Assembly (NCBI RefSeq): GCF_008831285.2 | Contig: NC_045147.1 | Location: 19,410,581-19,474,580, forward strand | DNA from: Nymphaea colorata | Lineage: Eukaryota; Streptophyta; Magnoliopsida; Nymphaeales; Nymphaeaceae | Direction of reading: 5' to 3' | DNA length: 64,000 nt | Shown: one piece after another, positions 35,247 through 47,110 of the stretch | Numbering within the stretch: position 1 is the stretch's first letter | How the letters are laid out: each line of letters begins with the position of its first letter | Notes under the pieces: model-generated | Seen by the model: only the letters and a program-made list of their open reading frames with translations | What the model was told of the DNA's origin: nothing | Databases searched by the model: none | Made by a program: the position numbers and the translations under genes

Positions 35247-38200
35247 TATACTTACTTTAGAACAGAATTAAGAAAGTTGTGAAGGACATATTTCCCTCCA
35301 CTCTTGGCATGCCTTTTGACAAGCACTCCAAGAATAAAAAAGCTAAGAACCTCCATTAATGACATCTAGGGAAGGGTTTTCTCCTCATCCCTCAATTTGT
35401 ATTTAACATTCATTTTCTGATGTTATACTAGAGGTAGAAGCACTTCGAAGAGACCGAAGTTCCCTTTCTCCCTCCTCCTTTCTCTCTTTAGAGTTTAACA
35501 CTGCTTTAGGACCTGAGAGAAGGAGCAGAACATCTGTCAACTAAAGTGTTGTTTATCTACCGTTTGCATAATAGAAGAGTAGTGCCCATAAAATCGAATT
35601 GTCAACTAAACCTTCACTCGCCTATCAACCCAACCAACCATGTTACCCCCTTCGGAGCTCGTCAGGTGTTATGCTGAAACTGATCTTTTATCCATGTGAG
35701 GTGAATCCAGAGATCCATGTTACACTTCTCGCCGTTCGTTTGTCTAAGAGACACATGTGAAAGATGAAACTTCCCTGCTTTATCATTCCTTCCAGATATG
35801 GGGCTGCATGGGGTGCATGAGATAGAGCCAATATGCTTTCATTTCAATTCCATGCTCTACCCCCGAGAAAATACAGGAGAGCAACACTTACATGAATTAA
35901 ACTGATAACGTGACACCCACCGGGTGATTTTTCCATTAAGAAAAAAAAAGAGCAAGTATCCTGAAATCAGTTGGTGCATTATTTGCTATTTTTACTTTAC
36001 AGATACAGTTGGTCATGTCTGCTGCCAAACTATTGTCATGACCAGATCCATTTAATGAGAGAGCCCCACTTCTTTTTCATGTATTCTCCTTATTCAAGGG
36101 ACATCATAGTATACAGACGAGAGCTGCCAATTATTAAAATTGATAGTTTCTTGCTCTCCCACACAAGGAATCCATGATTAACCACAGAAGTTGCATTTTG
36201 CAAAACATGCAAGACTTCGCCCATATGGCTGAATATTAGGAAAGCAACCCCTGGGGACGAGGCATGTCGTTTGTCTATTTATATTAAGTTCTATAATAAT
36301 AAAGAGAAAAAGTAAGATGATTTACATTGGAAACTACTAGTATGATGTTTGGATGATCCCTGCAACTTGATTCAAAGCCAGGTTTTGAGGTTCAGATTCG
36401 GTTTCGGTAGAAAGTTGAGTTGACATAAAATCTGGTCTTTACAAGTTCTAGTTTTGGTGTTCTCAAGGCCTAGCTATATATATAGCTTGGATTTTATGCG
36501 GGAACCCCAATCCTTATCATTCACAGACAGTGCATGTTCCCAGTTTCTCGTTCCCAATCTCTTTCTCCTCACAATAGTAAGCAGCAAGCAAAACGGACTA
36601 CGTAAACAGGAGACAGGAAAACAAAACTGGTATGAGCATAACCATTCTCACCTGGTGGCTAGCCAGAACATGGTGCTTTTTTCTGAAAAAGGAAATGGCT
36701 TTGCCTTTTAACCATTATGTTGTACATTTCTTTCTTCATTTTCGACCACACAATTCGCCAAAATTTTGGCCACGCTAAAGTTGTCCATGTTATCGTCTCT
36801 GCGAGAAGCTGATCGATAAAGTATTTTGTATTATTTTCTCTTTACTTCGAATGTTTAAGTTTTTAAACCACCAAAACAAACAAAAAGTAACACTTAAAAA
36901 TCAAATCGGCCGAAGTTTTCTAAAAATTAGTTAGCAGAAGTTCCAATTTTAGTTCTGAACTCCAAGTTTCGAAATTGGAGGACCTGATCTGACGAGAAAA
37001 TATTAACTTCATCAGTCCAATGACTTGATGTTTCCTTAGATTTGAGCTCTACATTTTTCTCCACCGACTTCTGTCAAAGGGCCTAATTTAAAAGAGATAC
37101 AGGGGGTCCGTCCACAGATCTGAACAATTTATCAGGTCTAAGACAGAAATCGCACACCATGTTCGGATCAGAGATTATCAAACGCCTTCTGAGAGCATCT
37201 CTCTGATCAACAACTCGCTAGAAAAGAATCTCTAAACTTCTGGATGCCGGGAGAAGAAAAAGTAAAGAAGGCCCATCTCTGATCCCTCAATTATTCTTCA
37301 ACCGACCATTAAATGCGATCAATGAAGTGCAATTACAACTTGCGCATTTGGGTGCAACTCAGGTCTTGGGTTCTAGAGATGTGGCGTGATTTAGAGCGCC
37401 CGTGAAGGCGCCAAGAAAGCCGCCATGCAAGTAGTTGGGAAAATGGTGGCTTTTCTCTTCACTAATGTTGAGAACCTTTCTCATCCCCCAACTTGAGCCA
37501 TCATCAATCATGGAGGCAGGAAGGAGAGAAGAAGGCTTCTTCCAGAAGTCCACTGTGTGTCCCACCGACTAGGCGTGGCTTCTTTATCTCCTCGACTACG
37601 GAAAGTTCTAGGTGCAACCGTCCAAGTCAAGTGGACCAAGTATGATAAGAGATGAACAATCCCTGTTTTAGTAAATGGGGTATTAGATTCTCTCGCTCTC
37701 TCATACACATAGTTTGGAAAGCTTTTTTAGGTAAGAATTTTCAAGAGTCGTATCAAAAGTGGACTGTTATCTGAGCTTTTTAGAGAAATACAGGGAAATC
37801 TAGACGCATTACAGTTCTTCTTTGAAGAGGAGATATGCCTCCCTGGGTCGAAAACCACCGTATCCCCCATTAGACAAGGGATGTTTTCGGTCATCTGTAT
37901 GATCAGCGCGGAGAAAACAGAACACAGTTGCGGTACCGATTTATGCAGAACCAAGCAGATGATCGGAGGTTATTTGAAGCAATTGATAGCACAAGACCAA
38001 CACATGTAACTCACGCCATTATCTTCTGCAGTGCCAAGGTCAAAACTCAGCAAAGAGATCGCAAGCGAAATCTTAAGCTAAAGCTAAAGCATGTAGACTC
38101 AATTGATCTTATTTGGGTAGGGAACGACTTCACATGCCATGGAACAACACATTAAGACCAATCCCCAACATTCAAGAAGATCAAAGAAACCCATGCGAAC

Positions 38201-38401
38201 AACAAAAAAGGAGCGAAAGAGTAGAAGTTAAAAAGATAAGCAGAATAAGGGGCTCCATTTCTGGATAGCCATCACAAAAGCAGGCCCCGCCCAAATAAAA
38301 ATAAAAACACGGTACTTCTTCTTCGTCTTCCTAAGGACATAAGACTCCAACTATAGCATCCTTACTAGTAGACGAAAAGAACCAGCAATGAGAAAGGGTG
38401 T

Positions 38402-38833
38402 CTACTTCTCCTCGTTTTGGAAGGCAGAAATAGGGAAAGTCCTTCCCAACCCTCCTGGGCCAATAAAGGTGATCTTAGTATTGGTGTCGTCCACAAACAT
38501 ATCAGTCAGGGTCACCCAGATCAGCAGCTCCTTGCTCTTCACCCCAGTCATCTTCTTGAACTTGCCCTTCTCACAATAGGCGGTGACCTCGGTGTTGTAG
38601 GACACCATCTTGCTGATCTTCTTGAAGTGGTGTTCCTTCCTCTTCTTCTGCTTCAGCCAGACATAGCCGTTCTCCCTGATGATCCCGACTTCTAAGATGT
38701 CCTCCAAGGGGAGGAGGCCATTGGGCAGTTCCAACTCCTTGAGAAGATCCAAGGTTTTCTGCCTGCAAAGCTCGTCCCCATGGTAGATCTCTGCCTTGGC
38801 CTTGAGGTCCTCGTCCATGACCAAGGAGGACAT
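38402..38833 (-). CDS. DUF538 family protein (SVB-like), copy 1
   Basis: Single-exon frame of 143 residues starting MSSLVMDEDLKAKAEIYHGD. It carries the family hallmarks in order: the A-E-I-Y-H-G-D-E-L-C opening, a Leu-rich helix ending L-P-N-G-L-L-P-L-E-D-I, G-Y-V-W-L-K-Q-K-K, Y-N-T-E-V-T-A-Y, K-K-M-T-G-V-K-S-K-E-L-L and F-I-G-P-G-G-L-G-R-T-F-P. DUF538 proteins such as Arabidopsis SVB are small plant proteins linked to trichome growth and stress; their biochemical role is unsettled. No signal peptide is visible, so it is likely cytosolic. A frame upstream of the chosen ATG is unrelated to the family. A TATA box lies 112-119 bases upstream. The second copy is 2.1 kb away. Confidence 0.9.
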   Translation of the reverse strand: MSSLVMDEDLKAKAEIYHGDELCRQKTLDLLKELELPNGLLPLEDILEVGIIRENGYVWLKQKKRKEHHFKKISKMVSYNTEVTAYCEKGKFKKMTGVKSKELLIWVTLTDMFVDDTNTKITFIGPGGLGRTFPISAFQNEEK

Positions 38834-38944
38834 TTTGATTTCTTGGGGAGGCGAGCAAATCAGACGTGTGTGTGTGTGCGGAGGAGAGAAAAGGGGGGGA
38901 AAAGCAATCGGCAGGTGATGGGAATTCCCTTCCCCCAACGACTG

Positions 38945-38952
38945 TATTTATA
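38945..38952 (-). promoter_or_regulatory. TATA box of DUF538 copy 1
   Basis: TATAAATA on the minus strand, 112-119 bases upstream of the start codon, conserved with copy 2. Confidence 0.6.
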
Positions 38953-40507
38953 GCTGATCTTTTGGAAAACAGGGCTTCCTTCGTCGGCAAATAACCTACT
39001 TGCCCCGCAAGGTAAGAATCCGAAAATCAATCAGCATTTTCCTTCTTTTTCGTGCTGCCATTTTTTGTCATGTTCCTCATCGAACCGGTGAACGTAGCTT
39101 TCCCTGTTTTGTTCCTCGTTACGGAAAAGATTTTCCCATTTTCTCATTTGCATATCTGAAAACTTTTCTAAGGTGCGGCGATCCTAGACAAGGAACTAAA
39201 GATTTTGATTCGATTAAGTTCAACTGAAAAATCCAAAAATTTTGCAGATTTTAGCTCAACATTACAGTATAGAAACCATGGATCTGTAGTCCGAGAGCGG
39301 TGTCGGACAATAAATCCATGATTTTAGTGTCTGTGGTAGCCTTGGATTTCATATCCGAATCTATCAAACATCATCTAATTGAATTGAATCCCAAAGTAGA
39401 TATGATTTTGTTGGTAGTTTGACTACCTGATGCCAAACATTTGAACCATGGAACGCTTCTTACTCAATACGTTTCGTAGGACTTCATTGTTTTCACGCTT
39501 CCTTATCTATTAATTTGACCCGACGTAACGAACTTCAATTGTAGGAGACTAAGTGGGTCCATCATTAATAAAAGAAGCCTTTTTCTTCTTATATCATTTT
39601 ATGGACAAAGTTCCTTCAAGGTCTGCCGATATATGATTGCTTCGTTGACAATAAAATTCAATTATGAACCACAGTTTATGATTAAAGCATGATTCACTTC
39701 TTAGTTATTGGGAGATCCCATGTACTCTCTTTAGGATCCATTAAACAGTTTCAGTCAAGAAATTACAAAAACGTTATAAACATTTTTTGCATTAAAGTGT
39801 GTTCAAATCTTATTACAAAAAAAAAAATCCTCATTCATTTCCGCACACTTATTGATCTCAACACCCAACCAACCGTTGACAGTCCTACTCAAGGCCTCAT
39901 GGTTCTCTCTTTCTCCAAAATAAAAGCTACCATTCTCTGTCGGTGAGATTTATTTGAAACTATATAATTTATACACCTGGTTGTACTATATAAATCTATA
40001 TTCCTAGTTGTTTTTAAGACTTGACTTTCTGCTTTGATTTTTCCTTCAAAAGGCTGGACGGTTAGGTCATGAAATGAAAGAGAAATAATGCTCCTAGTGA
40101 TTAAGAAAGAGTCTTCTTCCTGTGGTATAAAGACAAAAAGAAAAAAATAGTAATGCCCATTTCTAAAGAATGAACTTCTATGCGGGTGTATTAATATTTG
40201 TCAAGATTCTCGATTCAACACGTTTGCTTGACCTATGGCTTCTTTGCGTCCCTTTTTTGTATAGGTAACCGTGTTCTAATTGAGAAGGGCGGTTAATAAT
40301 ATGCATATTTATATACTTCTATAGAGCTTATTAAGAACAGTCCCCCACACTCAAGAAGATCAGAAGAAGTTAAAAAGATAAGCAAAATAAGGGGCTCCAT
40401 TTCTGGATAGTCATCATAAAAGCGAGCCCCAACCAGGTAAAATCAAGAACACGTTTACTTCTTCTTCGGCTTCCTTTATGACATACGACTTAATGGTGAG
40501 AAAGCGT

Positions 40508-40939
40508 CTACTTCTCCTCGTTTTGGAAGGCAGAAATGGGGAAGGTCCTCGTCATTCCTCCTGGGCCAATGAAGTTGAGCTTAGTCTTGGTGTCGTCCAC
40601 ATACACCTCAGTGATGTTCACCCAGATCAGCAGCTCCTTGCACTTCACCCCAGTCATCTTCTTGAACTTGCCCTTCTCAAAATGCGCTGTGACCTCTGTG
40701 TTGTAGCTCGCCAACTTGGCGATCTTCTTGAAGCAGTGCTCCTTTTTCTTCTTCTGCTTCACCCAGACATAGCTGTTCTCTCTGATGATCCCGAATTCTA
40801 AGATGTCCTCCAAGGGGAGGAGGCCATTGGGCAGTTCCAACTCCTTGAGAAGCTCTAAGATTTTCTGCCTGCAAATCTCGTCCCCATGGCAGATCTCTGC
40901 CTTGGCCTTGAGGTCCTCGTCCATAACCAGGGAAGACAT
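40508..40939 (-). CDS. DUF538 family protein (SVB-like), copy 2
   Basis: Single-exon frame of 143 residues, the same length as copy 1, with most residues identical. Differences are scattered and mostly conservative (for example Y-H-G-D to C-H-G-D near residue 17, and A-Y-C-E to A-H-F-E), with no frame break, which suggests selection after duplication. The family motifs L-P-N-G-L-L-P-L-E-D-I, Y-V-W-V-K-Q-K-K and G-P-G-G-M-T-R-T-F-P are present. A TATA box lies 86-93 bases upstream, closer than in copy 1 because the leader here lacks part of the CA/GT-rich stretch found at 38862-38878. Confidence 0.9.
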   Translation of the reverse strand: MSSLVMDEDLKAKAEICHGDEICRQKILELLKELELPNGLLPLEDILEFGIIRENSYVWVKQKKKKEHCFKKIAKLASYNTEVTAHFEKGKFKKMTGVKCKELLIWVNITEVYVDDTKTKLNFIGPGGMTRTFPISAFQNEEK

Positions 40940-41024
40940 TTTTGTTTCTTGGGGAGGCGAGCAAATCAGGGCTCCTGTGAGAAGGGATCAGCAGGAGATG
41001 GGAATTCCCACCTTCTGAAGACTG

Positions 41025-41032
41025 TATTTATA
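41025..41032 (-). promoter_or_regulatory. TATA box of DUF538 copy 2
   Basis: TATAAATA on the minus strand in a context shared with copy 1. Confidence 0.6.
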
Positions 41033-44000
41033 GTTGATCTTTTGCAAAGTAGAGCTCCCTTCGTTGGGAAGACAACTGGCTTGCCCTAGAAGGCGAGAAG
41101 ATGAAAAGCAACCATCATTTTCATTCTTTTCCTGCTGCCATTTTCCGTCTCTTTTGTCGAGTTCCTCCTCGAACCGGTGAACGTAGCTTTCCCTGTCTTG
41201 TTCTTCATTACAGAAAAGATTTTCCCATTTGGTCGTTTTCGCAGCGGAATTAAGCGTACGAGTGCTGAATTCCAGGACTCGACTTACACCCGTTTGCATG
41301 TCTGAAATCTTTTCTAAGGTGCGGCGATCCTAGAGAAGGAATTTAAGATTTTGATTCTCTTAACTTCAACTGAAAATCCAGAAAAACGGCATATTGGTGC
41401 AAGATGCCTGTGAGCAGGGGTGGTGGTCAGGAGCCCCTTAATTTTGTTTGTTTTTTTTTTTTAATTTACATGTGAATTAATTTTGAAATAATAATTTGGT
41501 TCCTCTCATGAAAAATTTCTGCATCCGCCCCTCTTGTGAGATTTAAAGAACAATTGCAAGATCTAACGTTATGTGTTGTAGTAACCATTTTTACATAATT
41601 GAAATAAAATGTGTTTGGGACTCTTTGCTATAAGAACCGAATCTGCTCAGCTAACGCTGTGTTTGATGAACTCTTATTCCCAAGACTGATTGTAACGAAC
41701 TTCAATCGTAGGACAATAAGGGGATCCAGCGTTAATTATATGTTTTTTCTTATTATATCATTTCATGGACAAAGTTCCATCATGTTCTGCCGATATATGA
41801 TTTGCTATGTTGACAATAAAATTCAATTATGAGATTTTTTTTTCTCTATTTCTAAGCAAAGATAATTTTCTTGGTTAATATCATTTGTGTGGCAGAGTTA
41901 AATCTTATTCGTCTCGCTCTTTATCATTGCTTTTTGACATCAAAATTCAATTATATGACAGCTTTTCTATTGCCAAATATTTTTTTTGTTTTGTAGCATT
42001 TCCTCTGAGCAAAGTTCAAATTCCTATTCTCCTTCGATATGATTAAATTTGATGTCAAAATTTGATTATATCAGGAAAAAAAAAACTTTTTATAAGGAAG
42101 TTGTATGATCCACAACCTCTCGAGGCCAACTGGCCATGTGGACTGAGTTAGTGAAAAAAAAATCCTTCCTAAAAGAATCCCACTAATTTATACCAAGAGA
42201 TTGCGCGAGAAGAATCTCATTAATTTAGAACCAGAAATTATTGATTTTGAATTATTCACTTGTTTTAAGCTATTAAATTAACCATATAAACTCTCCAGTT
42301 CAGCCTCTAGTCGAGTGAAGTGATCAGTTATATAGAAATTGGAAATATGACAATTATAAAAATAATATCTATATACACCGACGATGAACCGTTTGAGATC
42401 AATTCGATTGACAATCACTATTTTTTCAGTAAAGTACTAATTTTGTTCATTTTTTTGAAAAAAAAAATTGAAACAGAATTGCACATAGCAAATTAGAAAT
42501 TAAGCTGACCGAACAAATTATAACTAATAGCTACATCGGCGAATTTGAATGTTGCAGGGTTCAACAAGCTAATAACTGGCATGTGTTTGGTTCTTTTCAA
42601 AACAAAAATCACATGCACGTAGCCGTTATATTTATTTACTTCACATGTTATGTGCTTGTGCCGACAAAATTAACATTAAAAAAGACGATTTCTCCTTCAC
42701 ATATAACTAGTTTATAGTGTAAAACTTGTTATTATACATTTAAAATTTTGTACTATATATATATATGTACTTCAGGCAGTGTGCTGTAAGAAGCTAGAAG
42801 AATATATCGCTTATGATTTAAAATTCTGTCCTGACTTAAAATTCTCTCCTTTAAGGGTCAAACCTTGGGTATCATCATGGGGCATGTGGATACTGCCCAA
42901 AGGGACGGTGCATATAGAAATTATTAATAAAATTGAAAACAAAGTCAAGCCCAGCCAATTCTCAGAATATAATTATTATTTCAGGAAGCACATCATCCGG
43001 ACCACTTTTCTTTCAACTATTGGTGCGAAATGGTCAAGATGCTAAGCACATAGAAATATAAAATCGGAATTATTTGTGAGTGGCCGATCCGTTTCTGCTT
43101 TTTATTTTATTATATAGCCCTTCTCCAAGCTGCAGGCTAGTCCATCGTCATCAAATCAAAGAAATACTTTAATCTCAACGCGAGTACACAGTCCAGCGTT
43201 GTGTAGGCCCAATAAATTAATTGCAATTATGTTTGAACATGATAAGTTCTTGCAGCTCCCATTGATCTTCCCACCTAAAAAATTTATGATTTTAAGACAT
43301 AATCAAAGGATGCCTACCCAGATGTTAATTTTTATTCCTTATTGAATTCAGAGATGCTGGGCCTCCAGAGGTGTCCATGGGCCGCAGTTCTCAGGTCAAT
43401 CAAACGAAATCTAATAAAAAGTCCAAAACTTGAGCTGCCATGAGCAACTTCTCTCCATGTGTTGTGTTAGGTGCAACCGCAGTTTGATGCTTAGCCTTCC
43501 CAGAAATAAATTAAAGTCCCATGGTTGAATTGCTCACATGACTAGTAAGATTCAATAAATACATTCTACCCACTACTGGCCACTTAAATTAAGAGAGGGA
43601 GAGAGAGACAAAGGAGAGAACAGAAGATGGTTTCATAATGATACTTCGAATTCAAAATCAACAATACTCGAAGATTCAACACGCCACCCAACTCGACTAG
43701 TTGCGCAAGAGATTCATCTTATATGCTTTCGTTTGTTTGATAGAATTGGTGTGCCAAGAGATGTATCAATAAGAAAGCGAGTTGAAAACCAGGTTCTGTG
43801 CTCTAAGTTCATGAAGGTGAGCAGCAGTTAATTATTGTGTGGTGTTGGGGGGCCGTTGGGAGTTTGAAGCAGCGTGGGTCACCGGGAAATGAGGAAGGTG
43901 CTGGAAGATGCCGACGGTGGACGGGCGGCACGAAAGAAGAATTATATGACAGGAAGATGAGCTGTTATTGGGCAGTTCTCTCCCTGCCACTCGTCTGCAG

Positions 44001-44849
44001 CGTGAGATGAGCGATGGCGTCGATCGACTGGGGGCAAGGGACACATCAATAAAGGAGGGCCATGTGTTGCTGTAATTTCACCGGAAAAGGGACATGCTAG
44101 GAAGTGGGTAGGTCGGCTCCACACCTCTCCATTAATGACGACTTCAATGAGGGTTCTGAATTACTCCACGCTCCAGATTCAATATGGTTTTGATTTCATG
44201 TCATGGTTTGGTCGCCCTTCCGTCTACCACCGGTAAACCTCCCCATCTGCCATTGTACTTCCATCTCTCACTCTCATATGGAGGTCATTACTCAACTCAC
44301 CAAATCATATTAAATTATTATGAATTGAAAGTTCAATCTCATGCTTGTTCTTTATTGCAGACCAACATTAACTTCTCATAAAAACTTTCTGGCTTGAAGC
44401 GCCAGTAAAATCACTGAACTGTTTGAGAGAGAGATGTGCATGTCTGTTAATTGGCACTTGGGGGGATCGGAGTGGAACTTGATTTTTCGCTTAGAAGAAG
44501 AAGGTAAAAAATTTAATACCTATGAATCATATCGGATAACATTTAACCGAGTAATTGGACTGACCATCTAGCACTTTCTTATCAAACATTAATATCATGC
44601 AGTTGGTAGGCCCTCCAATGGACAGGAGTGAAGCGAGGATTTTCTTCAGGGGCGGGTCGGCAGTCCGACCACTGAATTCGGGTAGAGCCAAACTTAATTC
44701 TAATACAAAAAAATATATTATGTAATTAAAAAATATTATTTTTTTCAATGTAAAAAAAAATCATTGGCTGCGGTGGCCCCCCTGTTCATGGAAAAGATGT
44801 CAATATATCTTATTTGAATTGTCGAACTGTTTAAAAAATCGGATATGAA

Positions 44850-45190
44850 AATAAAAATTCAATACCAAACTCAAAAATGGAATCAGATTTAGATGTACAT
44901 AAATATAAGATCAGATTTAAATTCGATTTCAGATCAGATTTAGTTTTAGATACATATCTTTTATCCAATATTCTTACATTTTGAAAATTGGTCGGATTCA
45001 GTTCAAAATTCAGATTTGGATTCAAATGTGAATATAAAAATCAGATTTAAATTGTGAAATTCAATTTCGGATTTGGATTCATGTATAACTTTTCTTCATT
45101 CGTATTTGAATCCAAAGTTGACTATGAGTACAAACATTATTCAGAAAAACAGATACAATAAGAGTATATCTGATTTGAATATGATTTGTT
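44850..45190. repeat. Degenerate short-word repeat
   Basis: Many imperfect copies of a TCAGATTTRAATTC / GATTTGGATTC word on both strands, without a fixed period. Confidence 0.4.
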
Positions 45191-47084
45191 AACATCCCTA
45201 AGTATAAACAAATGCCAATGACCATCTTAAGTTTGACTTATGTAAAGAACTATGGTGCATATTCCATTGATATAATCATTCTCGGATCTCGAGAGACCCA
45301 ACCTCCTCAGGCATTCATTGTTCAGATGCAACAAGCAACTCTTTTTAACTAATAATGTACTAACTGAGGCGATTCCACATGCAATTATGCGTTTTAAGCA
45401 TGCCTTGCTGTACCATACATCAGCCAACCAAGCATACGCGTGGGAAAGAATTTTATTACTACTTGGGAACCAATCGAATTGCAAATCTAGTTGGAAAACG
45501 CCTTTTATTTGCATCATATATTTTTTTCATAAGAAGATCTGACTGTCCCCCTCATCGATACGAATTACGATCGATAAGATTTAATTATCAAATGTTGGTT
45601 GATTTGACTTGAGAAATTTGTCCTCTTATTTCACAAATCGAGGACCTACTTATGAACGCTTTATAAACAAAATTAACACTCATAACTGGACTACTAGATT
45701 TGATTCGTGTACTAACGCATGCCCCAATATGAAAAGATCTTTAACCTGCCCATTCACAAATTTTAAATTTCTACTGAACTTGTTTTTACTGTTCTTATTA
45801 ACAAGTTAGGTTTATTATATGATTCTAATTCAAGATTTGTTATTCCCAGTTACTGGCGTTCATATATCATTTTTCATCGCTGCATGCCTTTTACTCAAAA
45901 GTGCCAGACCGAGTCTCCTACATCTGAATCCAAACATGGTATGCCATTATTAAGTCTGGATCCGTTTCTGCACATAGAAATAGTATTCTTGCTTATTTCG
46001 ACGATCCACGATACAGAAGAAGCAGTTCGAGAATTACCAAATATGGCATCATAGAGGTCGATTCAATCGTCAAAAAAGAGGGTCTGATTCCGCCCTAGAA
46101 AAGAAAGCCTTCAACAAAAGCCAACCGTGCAAGGCGGTAGAGTCAGTGTGCATTCTCTCATGAACGCGAAACGGTGGTCGTTCCGCATCCCAATTGGGTG
46201 AAATTTTTGAATTGGATCGCGCTACTTTGAAATCCGATAGTGTTTTTCGTAGTATACCGATGCTGAAAAGATTGTTTTATCAGCGTTCTTTTGGACGGAC
46301 TGCAAACAGTGGATGCAGAACGCTTTAGTTACACGTGTATAGCTTCCCACGTAGGTCTCGAAGCAATCTTAAACCATAAAGGGCAGGGGAAACATGGCCG
46401 AAGTTTCGGATGTATTATCTCTTCCCCCTCTTTTCGAGTTCACCCACGTGTTTGCTCCCAAGGAGAAGCTGTCGTTAGTGGTCTGCATTTGGAAAAGAAA
46501 TCAAAGCCCTTGAAAAGAAGGTTGGGTACTTGGAATCAACCAGCATCATTTCATTTATAGAGAGAAATCCGGTGAGTCCCCATGTGAAGATAGAGGGGGT
46601 TCGTTCTCTTTCACTTTCACGCAGAAAACAACATCGTCGATAAGGACTCCCATTTTCACACTGCAAAACTTATATTCAGAACAAATGCCGTCCACATATC
46701 AAATTGCAAGACGAAGGCGCATCTGATCCTCTTGGAATGCGAAAGGTGGAAGAAGCCATTGTCTCCCTTGGAAGATCTACAGCTGATGCCGTCAATGGGC
46801 GGAACCTAAAGTCTACAAAGGATTGCATACTGCCTTCCAGGTTCCATTTTTTGTTTGTACATAAACCCTAATTTTTAAATAATAATGCTCGGGGGCCGTT
46901 TAATTTGCCTCATAGGACCAAGTTTTCTGTAGGCAGTAATCACTGGGTTTGATTGAAGGGGATTCGTGGCGTTGCAACCAAGACGGAGAGTGGGTTAGCG
47001 CCGGTACCCAACAAGGAAGCAATTGATGGGTCAGATCTGGCACTCGGGACATGTGGGTCTGGTATAGGCAAATCTGGCATTAGG

Positions 47085-47110
47085 TATATATATATATATA
47101 TATATATATA
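47085..47110. repeat. TA microsatellite
   Basis: About 13 uninterrupted TA units; a second, shorter TA run lies near 47236-47251. Confidence 0.9.

Larger units (their letters stand above)
34579..38159. other. Gene-poor stretch between the CGL160-like gene and the DUF538 pair
   Basis: No supported gene. It holds a relic of the DUF538 repeat unit (~34780-35060), a hAT-type MITE (35077-35246) and otherwise unique AT-rich sequence. Short frames at 36454-36711 and 37359-37954 show no domain. Confidence 0.5.
38160..41850. repeat. Tandem duplication carrying the two DUF538 genes
   Basis: Blocks of 38160-39680 (downstream flank, gene, promoter, upstream flank) return in the same order at 40340-41830. 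Beyond the genes, shared stretches include those near 39080 and 41165, 39170 and 41315, and 39640 and 41805. The part 39690-40300 has no counterpart in the right-hand unit within this window, but resembles the relic near 35 kb. Confidence 0.75.

Noticed and set aside
42779-43045. Plus-strand frame of 88 residues.
   Set aside because: No domain, promoter or relative in the window; length is within chance for this composition.
45227-45517. Minus-strand frame of 96 residues.
   Set aside because: No recognisable domain, unique, overlapped by frames on the other strand, in AT-rich gene-poor DNA.
46020-46830. Region of more balanced composition with broken frames that looked like an old gene or retroelement.
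   Set aside because: No motif could be followed across the breaks and no terminal repeats were found.
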